Source: JANWWM01 sp046719715 (GTDB lineage Bacteria > Bacteroidota > Chlorobiia > Chlorobiales > Thermochlorobacteraceae). From it: a stretch of DNA of 18,181 bases. The position numbers and the translations under genes were made by a program. Under the pieces are notes generated by a model that ran no database searches, was not told where the DNA came from, and saw nothing but the letters and a program-made list of their open reading frames with translations. The stretch covers positions 1-18,181 of the forward strand of contig JBDNCJ010000062.1 of assembly GCA_046719715.1 (NCBI GenBank), in the 5' to 3' direction. How positions within the stretch are numbered: the first letter of the stretch is position 1; each line of letters begins with the position of its first letter. This document shows, one piece after another, positions 7,792 through 14,710 of the stretch.

Positions 7792-8721
7792 TCATGCGTT
7801 CTTGGGCATTAGAATCGCGCGTTTAACGAATCCCTCCGACTGTTTCAAACGTGCTTCGGCTTCCTCTTTTGAAACACCAGTGAGCCGCATGACAATAGCG
7901 GTTTTCAGGTTTCCACCCGCTTTTTTAAGGAAGGTTTGGGCGGTTTGGTAGTCGTCGCCGGTTGCAATTGTGAAAATGCGTTTGGTGCGCTCAATGAGTT
8001 TTTGGTTGGTTTGTTGAAGGTCAATCATCAAGTTGCCGTAAGTTTTTCCGCACAGAATCATTGCGCCGCTGGAAATCATGTTCAGCACCATTTTGTGTGA
8101 AGTTCCCGCTTTCATGCGCGTCGAGCCCATAATGACTTCCGCACCGACGAGCGTCCGAATCACGACAGTTGCTTTTTCTTTCACGGTTGGATTTGAGGTA
8201 AGGAAAATCGTTTTCGCGCCGACTTTGCGCGCATATCGGAGCGCACCAACAACGAAGGGCGTGCGCTTAGATGCGCTGATGCCGCAAAGTACATCTCGTT
8301 TGCCGAGTTTGATTTTTTCCAAGTCTCTTGTTGCCGCGTGCGCGTCGTCCTCTGCTCCTTCGACGCTCTTGAAGACGGCTTTTTTTCCGCCCGCAATAAT
8401 CCCCTGCACTTGTGAAGGCTTTACGCCAAATGTGGGCGGACACTCCGACGCGTCCAACACGCCAAGCCGCCCGCTTGTGCCTGCACCCACATAAATGAGC
8501 CGCCCACCTGACTTGAATGCTTTGGCGACCAACTCAATGGCTTTGGCAATTTGCTCCAATTCCTGCTCGACTGCCAACGCGACTTTTTTATCCTCTTCGT
8601 TTATCAGACGCGCAATTTCAAGCGGGGAACATTCATCAATATAGCGCGTATTCGGATTGACTTGCTCGGTAAGCAACTGGGAAAGTTCTTGATATAACTT
8701 CGTTGTTTTTTTTGGTTTCAT
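7792..8721 (-). CDS. murQ: N-acetylmuramic acid 6-phosphate etherase
   Basis: Cleaves the lactyl ether of MurNAc 6-phosphate to give GlcNAc 6-phosphate and D-lactate, in recycling of cell-wall sugars in the cytoplasm. The 309-residue length is normal for the family. Visible marks are LLTEQVNPNT at about 16-25, the sugar-isomerase (SIS) phosphate site VGAGTSGRLGVLDASECPPTFG at 78-99, and KSVEGAEDD at 118-126. The two catalytic glutamates known from E. coli (E83 and E114) correspond to E93 and E124 here, with the same spacing of 31. A conserved HKMVLNMISSG stretch lies at about 208-218, and a C-terminal UBA-like helical tail follows. No Shine-Dalgarno precedes ATG 8721. Only seven bases separate it from a dispersed repeat element (8729-8952), so its promoter is either in the repeat or replaced by it. 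No partner recycling genes (anmK, PTS MurP) are in the window. Confidence 0.96.
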   Translation of the reverse strand: MKPKKTTKLYQELSQLLTEQVNPNTRYIDECSPLEIARLINEEDKKVALAVEQELEQIAKAIELVAKAFKSGGRLIYVGAGTSGRLGVLDASECPPTFGVKPSQVQGIIAGGKKAVFKSVEGAEDDAHAATRDLEKIKLGKRDVLCGISASKRTPFVVGALRYARKVGAKTIFLTSNPTVKEKATVVIRTLVGAEVIMGSTRMKAGTSHKMVLNMISSGAMILCGKTYGNLMIDLQQTNQKLIERTKRIFTIATGDDYQTAQTFLKKAGGNLKTAIVMRLTGVSKEEAEARLKQSEGFVKRAILMPKNA

Positions 8722-8796
8722 TTGAAGATAGTGCTATAAAAATGTGTTTGTCATTATATCGTGGTCATTCCGAGCAACGCGAGGAATCCATCGCGA

Positions 8797-8824
8797 ATGA
8801 GTGATGAGTAATGAGTAATGAAGA
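8797..8824 (+). repeat. Four-unit 7-base tandem repeat
   Basis: ATGAGTG, ATGAGTA, ATGAGTA and ATGAAGA follow head to tail, between two direct copies of the repeat module. Seven-base steps are not frame-neutral, but the array is non-coding. Confidence 0.7.
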
Positions 8825-8830
8825 AGTGAA

Positions 8831-8873
8831 TTGTCATTATATCGTGGTCATTCCGAGCATTGCAAGGAATCCA
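8831..8873 (+). repeat. Direct second copy of the GTCATTCCGAGC module
   Basis: This 43-base stretch matches 8748-8790 with three mismatches by eye; starts are 83 bases apart. Both read TTGTCATTATATCGTGG, then TCATTCCGAGC, and end GGAATCCA. Confidence 0.85.
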
Positions 8874-8906
8874 TTTGACGAGCTCGGCGAGGCTCGCTGA
8901 TGGATT
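8868..8906. repeat. Palindromic repeat core, also at 15467-15505 inverted
   Basis: AATCCAT (8868-8874) and ATGGATT (8900-8906) form an outer stem; inside, CGAGC and GCTCG form another. The reverse complement of 15467-15505 matches over 39 bases with two mismatches. If transcribed it would fold into a stable hairpin. Confidence 0.82.
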
Positions 8907-9032
8907 CTTCACTTCGCTGACGCTCCGTTCAGAATAACGCACAAAAAAGTTACATGACCCATTTGAATTCGATTATGTAGTCATGCAGAATTGATGAATC
9001 GGACAAACTTACCGTGCAATTTGCCTCGAACC

Positions 9033-9061
9033 AAAAAAGGCACTGCGCGTGCAATGCCTTT
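9033..9061 (-). terminator. Intrinsic terminator of the TonB-domain gene
   Basis: Read on the minus strand, AAAGGCATTGC, loop ACGC, GCAGTGCCTTT form an 11-base stem with one G-T wobble, running into a TTTTTT tract. It lies 31 bases after the stop codon at 9093. This is the best intrinsic terminator in the window. Confidence 0.88.
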
Positions 9062-9092
9062 CATCAGAAAAAATTGCTTTGTTTGATGCGAC

Positions 9093-9920
9093 CTACCAAA
9101 CGACCTTGCCGATTTTGAACGTAATCGGGACGGTAATGACACCGATGGCGTTTTGCCCATTGACGACGGCGGGCGTGAATTTCGCGTTTTCGCTCAATAC
9201 GCGGAGTGCTTCTTCGTCGAGCAGTTCGTGCGCCGATTTCATCACTTCCATTCGGAGCGGCGAGCCGTCGCGCCCGACAAAGACGCGCACGACCACCTTG
9301 CCTTCAATTTTCAGGTTGATGGCGGTTTCGGGGTATTTTACCGCTTTTTGAATCGCAGCAATTCCGCCTTCAATGGCGACTTCCTTTTCGGCGGCAATCG
9401 TCAAGGCTTGTTCTTCTTCCTTTGCCGATTCTTCCGCCTTTTTGATTTCTTCAATTTCGCTCTCATCTAATTCTTCAGTTTCTCCTTCTTCATTTTTGAC
9501 AACGATGGCTTCAACTGGCTTTTCCGATTTTGGCTTTGTTGCTTTGATTGCTTCTTTCTTACGCTCTCTCACAACGGCAGATGCGACCTGCAATCCGCCT
9601 GAATTGTCGCCGAGTTTGAAATCATGACGCGCTGTCGAGTTAGAGGCTATCGCAACGCCCTCGCGACTGGTTTTCGGAAATCCTGTCTTGAAAACTTTGA
9701 GCGAATACTTGCCTTCCGAAATTCCCAGAAACACGTAGTATCCTTGTGCATTCGTGAGCGCCGCACGATTGATTGAGCCACTGCTCACAAACACCGTTGC
9801 GGCGGGCACGGGCTTGCCGCCCTCATCAACCACACGTCCAAACAAACGCCCTTGCGAGACAGCGGGGGCGGAAAACACAAACGAAAAGAGAACCGCAAAT
9901 ATCATCATGCTGTGCTTCAT
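9093..9920 (-). CDS. Secreted TonB-C-domain protein with carboxypeptidase-regulatory-like domain
   Basis: A 275-residue protein. It starts with a signal peptide (MKHSMMIFAVLFSFVFSAPAVSQ). Residues about 25-103 form a carboxypeptidase-regulatory-like beta-sandwich (GRVVDEGGKPVPAATVFV, then TNAQGYYVFLGISEGKYSLKV). A highly charged Lys/Glu linker covers about 118-182. A TonB C-terminal domain covers about 188-270: YPETAINLKIEGKVVVRVFV, EVMKSAHELLDEEALRVL, and FTPAVVNGQ. TonB-C domains usually contact outer-membrane TonB-dependent receptors. Here the N-terminal hydrophobic segment looks like a cleavable signal rather than the usual inner-membrane anchor, and the linker is charged rather than Pro-rich, so it may be a periplasmic adaptor instead of a true energy transducer. 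No ExbB/ExbD genes are near. ATG 9920 is chosen over an in-frame TTG at 9941 because it opens the signal peptide. Confidence 0.85.
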   Translation of the reverse strand: MKHSMMIFAVLFSFVFSAPAVSQGRLFGRVVDEGGKPVPAATVFVSSGSINRAALTNAQGYYVFLGISEGKYSLKVFKTGFPKTSREGVAIASNSTARHDFKLGDNSGGLQVASAVVRERKKEAIKATKPKSEKPVEAIVVKNEEGETEELDESEIEEIKKAEESAKEEEQALTIAAEKEVAIEGGIAAIQKAVKYPETAINLKIEGKVVVRVFVGRDGSPLRMEVMKSAHELLDEEALRVLSENAKFTPAVVNGQNAIGVITVPITFKIGKVVW

Positions 9921-9961
9921 AATGGAGATGAACAAAATCAAGCGAAATTTTTGTCTGCAAA

Positions 9962-9967
9962 ATTATA
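9962..9967 (-). promoter_or_regulatory. Possible -10 box for the TonB-domain gene
   Basis: The minus strand reads TATAAT, 42 bases upstream of ATG 9920. No good -35 lies 16-18 bases further up; a TTGACA at 9997-10002 is 29 bases away, too far for a classical promoter. Only the -10 match supports it. Confidence 0.35.
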
Positions 9968-10089
9968 CTGCATAAACGCAAGGGCGATTCGGCAAGTGTC
10001 AAATTTTTGTTAAAAAATTGTGAATCTTTTTCGTTCTTGCTCTTTTACTCCAAAGTTTTCAAAGCCGTATTTTGTTTTTCAAAAACTAC

Positions 10090-12141
10090 ATGACAAAATC
10101 ACAAGCCGAAACCGAACTCAAAGCATTGCGCGAGCAGATTGAAAGACATAACTACAACTACTATGTGCTCGCACAGCCGACCATTTCCGACTATGAGTTT
10201 GATAAGTTGCTCGAGCGATTGATTGAAATCGAAACCGCGTTTCCTGACCTCATCACGCCCGATTCGCCCAGCCAACGTGTCGGCGGCACAGTTACGAAAA
10301 TCTTTCCGACGGTTGTGCACAAAGAGCGCATGATGTCGCTCTCGAACACCTACTCACCCGAAGAATTGCGCGAGTTTGTTCAGCGCGTTCAAAAGGACTT
10401 ACAAGCCGAAGGATTGGGCGAATCGGAATTTGCGTGCGAACTTAAATTTGACGGCGTTGCCGTGAGCCTCATTTATCGCGACGGCTTATTTGTTCAAGGG
10501 GCGACACGCGGCGACGGCACAACGGGCGACGACATTACCGCCAATCTTAAAACCATTCCTACCATTCCGCTTCGGCTCAAATCGCCTTCCGACGAGCGCG
10601 CCCAAAGGTTGCTTGATGCTGAACTCGAGGTGCGCGGCGAAGTCTTTATGATGAAGCACGATTTTGAAATGCTCAACGCACAAAGCGAAAAGCAATTCGC
10701 CAATCCGCGCAATGCAACCGCCGGCACGCTTAAACAACAAGACTCTCGCGAAGTCGCAAAACGCAAACTCACCTTCTCGGCATACTTCCTTTCAAGCGAG
10801 GCGCTCTCCGACACGGTCTCGCACTGGGAGCGGCTCTCGCTTCTTCACTCGCTTGGCTTCAATGTGAGCGCGCATCGCTTGCTGGCTACAAGGCTTGAAT
10901 CGATTGAATCTTTTTTAAGCGAATGGGAAGCACGACGCGATGCGTTGCCCTTCGATATCGACGGGGCGGTCATTAAAGTCAACTCCATTCGTCAGCAGAG
11001 ATTGCTCGGCGCAACCTCAAAGGCGCCGCGCTGGGCGATTGCATACAAATTTTCAGCACGCCAAGCCGAGACGACATTGAAGGGTGTAACCTATCAAGTC
11101 GGGCGCGTTGGCACAATTACGCCCGTCGCCGAACTTGAACCCGTTTTTTTGGCAGGCTCCACCATTTCGCGCTCGACGCTTCACAATTTCGATGAAATCG
11201 CGCGGCTGGGATTGCACATTGGTGAGCGTGTTGTGCTTGAAAAATCTGGCGATGTGATTCCGAAAGTTGTTCGCGCCGTCGTAGAAAAACGCCCGATTGA
11301 TGCAACGCCGATTCTTCCGCCAACGCACTGCCCTTCGTGCCAAACACTGCTCATCAAGCCCGAAGGCGAAGTCAATCTCTATTGCCCGAACGAAGAGCGA
11401 TGCCCAGCGCAAATTCAAGGACGCATTTTGCACTTTGCCTCGCGCAACGCGATGGATATTGAGAATTTGGGCGAGGCGATTGTCGAGCAACTCTTGAGTG
11501 CCGGTCTCATTGGCGATGTTGCCGATGTTTATTCGCTTCAAAAAGAGCAACTCGTCGCGCTGGAGCGCTTCGGCGAAAAATCGGCACAGAACCTTTTGAA
11601 GGCGATTGAAGTCAGCAAATCGCGCCCACTTGAACGGCTCTTGTTCGGATTGGGAATTCGGCATGTCGGGCTTGCGACGGCGCGCGTTTTAGCGCGGAAG
11701 TTTCCTTCGATTGATGAACTCGCTTCCGCTTCGCTTGAAGATTTAGAGCAAACCGAAGAAGTCGGCGCGACCATTGCTCAAAGCATTCACGATTACTTCC
11801 GCAAGCCGTCAACGCTTCTTTTGATTGAGAAATTGAGACGCGCGGGTGTCAATCTAAAAGGTGAGAAATCGGAGACGATTCACAGCACGCACTTTTCGGG
11901 AAAATCAGTGGTCTTCACGGGCACGCTCGAAACGCTCACGCGCGAACAGGCGTCGGAGGAAGTCTTAAAGCGCGGCGGCAAAGTCTCGGGCAGTGTCAGC
12001 AAAAAAACTGATTATGTCGTCGCTGGTAACGAAGCAGGCTCTAAACTTGAAAAAGCCCAAAAACTCGGCGTCAGGATTTTAAGTGAAGCGGAGTTTCTCT
12101 CACTCCTTGGTCAGATAACTTTTTTGTGTTTGTCATTCTGA
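10090..12141 (+). CDS. ligA: NAD-dependent DNA ligase LigA
   Basis: Seals nicks in DNA using NAD+, essential in replication and repair. The protein has 683 residues. The N-terminal Ia/adenylation region includes YYVLAQPTISDYEFDKLL; the adenylated lysine is K119 in the KFDG motif (E. coli K115). An OB domain follows, then a Cys4 zinc finger with C414, C417, C432 and C438, which keeps the exact spacing of E. coli C408/C411/C426/C432. Helix-hairpin-helix repeats lie at about 470-590 and the BRCT domain from about 600 to 675. All key residues are intact. ATG 10090 is preferred to the in-frame TTG at 10072. The odd point is the extreme C-terminus: the last eight residues, ITFLCLSF, and the TGA stop are encoded by a dispersed repeat beginning at 12116, so the native end has probably been replaced. 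Confidence 0.97.
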   Translation: MTKSQAETELKALREQIERHNYNYYVLAQPTISDYEFDKLLERLIEIETAFPDLITPDSPSQRVGGTVTKIFPTVVHKERMMSLSNTYSPEELREFVQRVQKDLQAEGLGESEFACELKFDGVAVSLIYRDGLFVQGATRGDGTTGDDITANLKTIPTIPLRLKSPSDERAQRLLDAELEVRGEVFMMKHDFEMLNAQSEKQFANPRNATAGTLKQQDSREVAKRKLTFSAYFLSSEALSDTVSHWERLSLLHSLGFNVSAHRLLATRLESIESFLSEWEARRDALPFDIDGAVIKVNSIRQQRLLGATSKAPRWAIAYKFSARQAETTLKGVTYQVGRVGTITPVAELEPVFLAGSTISRSTLHNFDEIARLGLHIGERVVLEKSGDVIPKVVRAVVEKRPIDATPILPPTHCPSCQTLLIKPEGEVNLYCPNEERCPAQIQGRILHFASRNAMDIENLGEAIVEQLLSAGLIGDVADVYSLQKEQLVALERFGEKSAQNLLKAIEVSKSRPLERLLFGLGIRHVGLATARVLARKFPSIDELASASLEDLEQTEEVGATIAQSIHDYFRKPSTLLLIEKLRRAGVNLKGEKSETIHSTHFSGKSVVFTGTLETLTREQASEEVLKRGGKVSGSVSKKTDYVVAGNEAGSKLEKAQKLGVRILSEAEFLSLLGQITFLCLSF

Positions 12142-12324
12142 ACAAAGCATAGCGCAGTGAAGAATCCAAAACAGTGGATAGGTGAGAGTTAAGAATTAAA
12201 AGTGTAAGTGCTCAATTTTCGTCTTTTCACTTTTAACTTTTCACTCTTAACTCTCAACGGCTTGGATTCCTCGCTCCGCTCGGAATGACCACGATATAAT
12301 GACGAGCACATTTTTATAGCACTA
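12116..12324 (-). repeat. MITE-like dispersed element, copy 2 (inverted), overlapping ligA 3' end
   Basis: Inverted relative to 8729-8952. The right part, 12263-12324, matches the reverse complement of 8729-8790 over 62 bases with five mismatches by eye. The left part, 12116-12168, matches the reverse complement of 8901-8952 (shared TAACTTTTTTGTG, ATTCTGAAC and GTGAAGAATCCA). The interior is unrelated to copy 1 and instead holds a hairpin at 12183-12256. Both ends carry TA. The stop codon of ligA (12139-12141) is the TGA within CATTCTGAAC of the element. Confidence 0.75.
12183..12256. repeat. Long imperfect hairpin inside element copy 2
   Basis: TGAGAGTTAAG (12183-12193) pairs with CTTAACTCTCA (12246-12256), and TTAAAAGTG (12196-12204) pairs with CACTTTTAA (12228-12236). 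It would fold in a ligA transcript running past the stop, and replaces the interior found in copy 1. Confidence 0.7.
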
Positions 12325-12365
12325 CCTGCTCCTTGCCGTCTTGACGTTTCACCGTTCAGCGAAAA

Positions 12366-12390
12366 TGGGTTGAAAACCCACTTATTTTTT
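12366..12390 (+). terminator. Hairpin followed by T-rich run upstream of the kinase gene
   Basis: TGGGTT (12366-12371) and AACCCA (12375-12380) form a 6-base stem with loop GAA, followed by CTTATTTTTT. It fits a modest intrinsic terminator for transcription leaving ligA, ahead of the kinase gene at 12467. Confidence 0.5.
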
Positions 12391-12404
12391 CTATTTTCAC
12401 AAAG

Positions 12405-12419
12405 CAGGTTTGAAACCTG
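12405..12419. repeat. Small perfect palindrome before the kinase gene
   Basis: CAGGTT, loop TGA, AACCTG: a 6-base stem 24 bases after the preceding hairpin and 47 bases before the kinase start. It may be an operator, a second hairpin or a repeat fragment; the sequence alone does not decide. Confidence 0.4.
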
Positions 12420-12466
12420 AACTTGTGCATTATCCTCTCGCCCGTTTCAACGGAAGTAACTCATTT

Positions 12467-14674
12467 ATGAATGAAACGATAGCCCGCTTGGAGCGAGATT
12501 TAAGCCAAGCACTGACGGAACTCGATAAAGCCTGTGCGGCGAGTGCACTTGCATGGGAGTTGCGCCTCGTCGATGCCGTCCGCGCCATCACTTTGAGCGA
12601 CGAAACGGCGGAGTCTCTGCGAAGTTTGCTTGCTCAAAGTTCCACGCTTCTACAAGCCGACCAATTCAACGCTCAAACCGCACTTGCCACTTGCCTGCGC
12701 ACAAAAGCGTGGTGTGTTTATCGTTTAGCCGATTATGACCTCGCGCACCGCCTCATCAAAGAAGCCCTTTTGGAACTCCATAAAACGGACGACATCGAAG
12801 GCGAAGCGCACGCCTATCTCATTTTGGGCAACAGCGCGTGGCGATTGGGCGATTATGATGAAGCCTTAGATGCCTTCAACGCCTGTATCGAGCGCGCCCG
12901 TCAAACAGAAAATCAAAGACTTGAAGCCGATGCGCTCGGCAACATCGGGCTGGTTTATCAAAATCTTTCCGACTATCGCGCCTCGCTCGACTATCATCAA
13001 CGATGCCTCGAGATTCAACGCCGAATCAACGACAAACACGGGCTAGCTCGAACTCACAGCAACATCGGCACAGTCTATTTCATCATCGCCGATTACTCAA
13101 GCGCGATGGAATACTTTCACCGCAGTTTGATTTTATCCCAAGAACTCGGCGACGTGCGAAGCCAAGCGATTGCAGAAGGCAATATCGGCGACGTGTATTT
13201 CAATCTCGGCGACTACATCAGCGCGCTGGACGTCTATCAGAAAAGTTTGTCGATGTTTCAGAAAGTTACCGACCGCTACGGCGAAGCCAGTTCGCTTTCA
13301 AACATCGGAAGTGTTTACGACAAGCTTGGCGACTCGCAAACGGCGTTGGCGTATCAAACCGACGCGCTCTCGCTCTTTCGCAACATCGCCTATCCTGCTG
13401 GCGAAATCAATGCCCTCATGGCGATGGGCGTTCTCTACGAGCGCACGGGCAACTACGGCGAGGCGGAAACTTGCTTTCAAGATGCGGCGTTCCTCTCGCA
13501 CCGAATCGGAGACCGCTACGCCGAAGCCGACAGCCTCTACCATCAAGGCATTTTAATGCTTTCCTCAAACGCGCAGACTTCCTTCGATTATCAAGACTCG
13601 ATTTTACTTCTTAAATCCGCACTACACACTGCCGAAAAAATTGAAGCACGCGAAATCATCTACAAGTCTCACAAAGCCCTCTCTGAAATCTACAAGCGTT
13701 GCGGCGAGTTTGAAACTGCACTCAAACACTACGAAGAATTTTATCGCTTACGCGAATCCGTCTTCAACACCGAATCGGACAAGCGGCTGCGCAGTTTGCA
13801 AGTCGTTCACCAGCTTGAGCAAACGCGGCGCGAATCCAATCTTTTTCAAAAGCAAGCCGAAGATTTGAAACAAGCCAACGAGGCACTTTCCGCCGTGCTT
13901 TTGGAAATGGAACAGCACAAAAAGAACGCCGAAGAAGCCAACCGATTCAAATCGCACTTGCTCTCCATCGCCGCCCACGACTTGCGTAATCCGCTCTCGA
14001 CCATCGTTACCATTACCGACTTCGTCCAGTCTATTCTCACGTCGGTTAAAAACGGCGACAGTTTGAGCCAGCTCAACGAAGTAGAAAACATGTTGAACCT
14101 TATTCACGACAGCTCGACGCGCATGTTCAAATTGATTGCGCAGATTCTTCAAAGTTCACAGATTGATTCGGGGAAACTGCAACTGGCTCGTTCGGTTGCC
14201 GACCTTTATCCCGTCGCGCTTTCCGCCGTGCGCGAAAATCTCTCGCAAGCCGAACGCAAAGAGCAACAACTTCTCTTTTCCGGCGACTCCGACCTCTTCG
14301 CCAATGTCGACGCAGAATGTATTCGCGAAATCTTCGACAACCTCATCAGCAACGCCATCAAGTATAGCCCGAAAGGCAAGAAAATCGAGGTTAAAATTTA
14401 TCATCATGAGCCGCCCGATAAACGCGAAAAAACGATTATTTTTTCCGTGCGCGACGAAGGGCAAGGCTTAACGAGTGACGATATGAAAAAACTCTTTGGA
14501 AAATTTGAGCGGCTTTCCGCAAAGCCGACCGGCGGCGAAACTTCTACGGGTCTTGGACTTTCCATCGTTAAACAGTTGGCGGAGTTGCACGGGGGAAAAG
14601 CATGGGCGGAATCGGAAGGCAAAAATCAAGGCGCAACCTTTTTCGTCGAACTGCCTGCTTACCAATCCGCTTGA
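12467..14674 (+). CDS. TPR-containing soluble sensor histidine kinase
   Basis: A 735-residue kinase with no signal peptide or membrane segment, so cytoplasmic. Roughly residues 75-430 hold about nine tetratricopeptide repeats spaced by about 40 residues, with the typical pattern of Gly/Ala then DY..AL (for example AHAYLILGNSAWRLGDYDEAL). Spacing and sequence resemble the LGN/Rapsyn-type TPR scaffolds, which bind proteins. A charged coiled coil follows at about 440-495. The HisKA box is FKSHLLSIAAHDLRNPLS with the phosphorylated His at 504. The ATPase domain has an N box NLISNAIKYSPKGK, a G1 box DEGQGLT and a G2 box TGLGLSIVKQLAELHGG. All catalytic motifs are present. ATG 12467 is chosen over TTG 12410 because the extension would run through a palindrome; GGAAG lies about 10 bases upstream. 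A response regulator gene begins 36 bases later and is the probable partner. Confidence 0.93.
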   Translation: MNETIARLERDLSQALTELDKACAASALAWELRLVDAVRAITLSDETAESLRSLLAQSSTLLQADQFNAQTALATCLRTKAWCVYRLADYDLAHRLIKEALLELHKTDDIEGEAHAYLILGNSAWRLGDYDEALDAFNACIERARQTENQRLEADALGNIGLVYQNLSDYRASLDYHQRCLEIQRRINDKHGLARTHSNIGTVYFIIADYSSAMEYFHRSLILSQELGDVRSQAIAEGNIGDVYFNLGDYISALDVYQKSLSMFQKVTDRYGEASSLSNIGSVYDKLGDSQTALAYQTDALSLFRNIAYPAGEINALMAMGVLYERTGNYGEAETCFQDAAFLSHRIGDRYAEADSLYHQGILMLSSNAQTSFDYQDSILLLKSALHTAEKIEAREIIYKSHKALSEIYKRCGEFETALKHYEEFYRLRESVFNTESDKRLRSLQVVHQLEQTRRESNLFQKQAEDLKQANEALSAVLLEMEQHKKNAEEANRFKSHLLSIAAHDLRNPLSTIVTITDFVQSILTSVKNGDSLSQLNEVENMLNLIHDSSTRMFKLIAQILQSSQIDSGKLQLARSVADLYPVALSAVRENLSQAERKEQQLLFSGDSDLFANVDAECIREIFDNLISNAIKYSPKGKKIEVKIYHHEPPDKREKTIIFSVRDEGQGLTSDDMKKLFGKFERLSAKPTGGETSTGLGLSIVKQLAELHGGKAWAESEGKNQGATFFVELPAYQSA

Positions 14675-14710
14675 AGCTATCAACTCCTAAAATCCTAACT
14701 CTATCTTGCG

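Larger units (their letters stand above)
8729..8952 (+). repeat. MITE-like dispersed element, copy 1
   Basis: The outer end TAGTGCTATAAAAATGTG and the other end (read inward on the minus strand) TAACTTTTTTGTG recur as the two ends of an inverted copy at 12116-12324. Inside are a module ending in the GTCATTCCGAGC...GGAATCCA motif (to 8790), a 7-base tandem array (8797-8824), a second copy of the module (8831-8873), a palindromic core (8868-8906) and an inverted module (8901-8940). The ends share a stretch GTGTTTGTCATT or close variants, so they behave as imperfect terminal inverted repeats, and both begin with TA. There is no coding capacity for a transposase. It fills most of the murQ upstream region; the remaining part to 9032 holds nothing I recognise. 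Confidence 0.72.

Noticed and set aside
8754..8942. A 62-codon minus-strand open frame
   Set aside because: It lies wholly inside the repeat element and its sequence is just the translated repeat units.
8729..8952. CRISPR array suggested by short direct repeats
   Set aside because: Repeats are uneven in length and spacing, some are inverted, and there are no cas genes.
11053..11664. A 203-codon minus-strand frame inside ligA
   Set aside because: It is antisense to the zinc finger and helix-hairpin-helix part of LigA, with no recognisable features.
12410..12466. N-terminal extension of the kinase from TTG 12410
   Set aside because: The extension overlaps a palindrome and a low-support start; ATG 12467 opens a normal helical N-terminus.
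13003..13614. A 203-codon plus-strand frame inside the kinase TPR region
   Set aside because: It is very rich in Arg/Ser and out of frame with the TPR coding sequence; the repetitive TPR DNA keeps alternative frames open.
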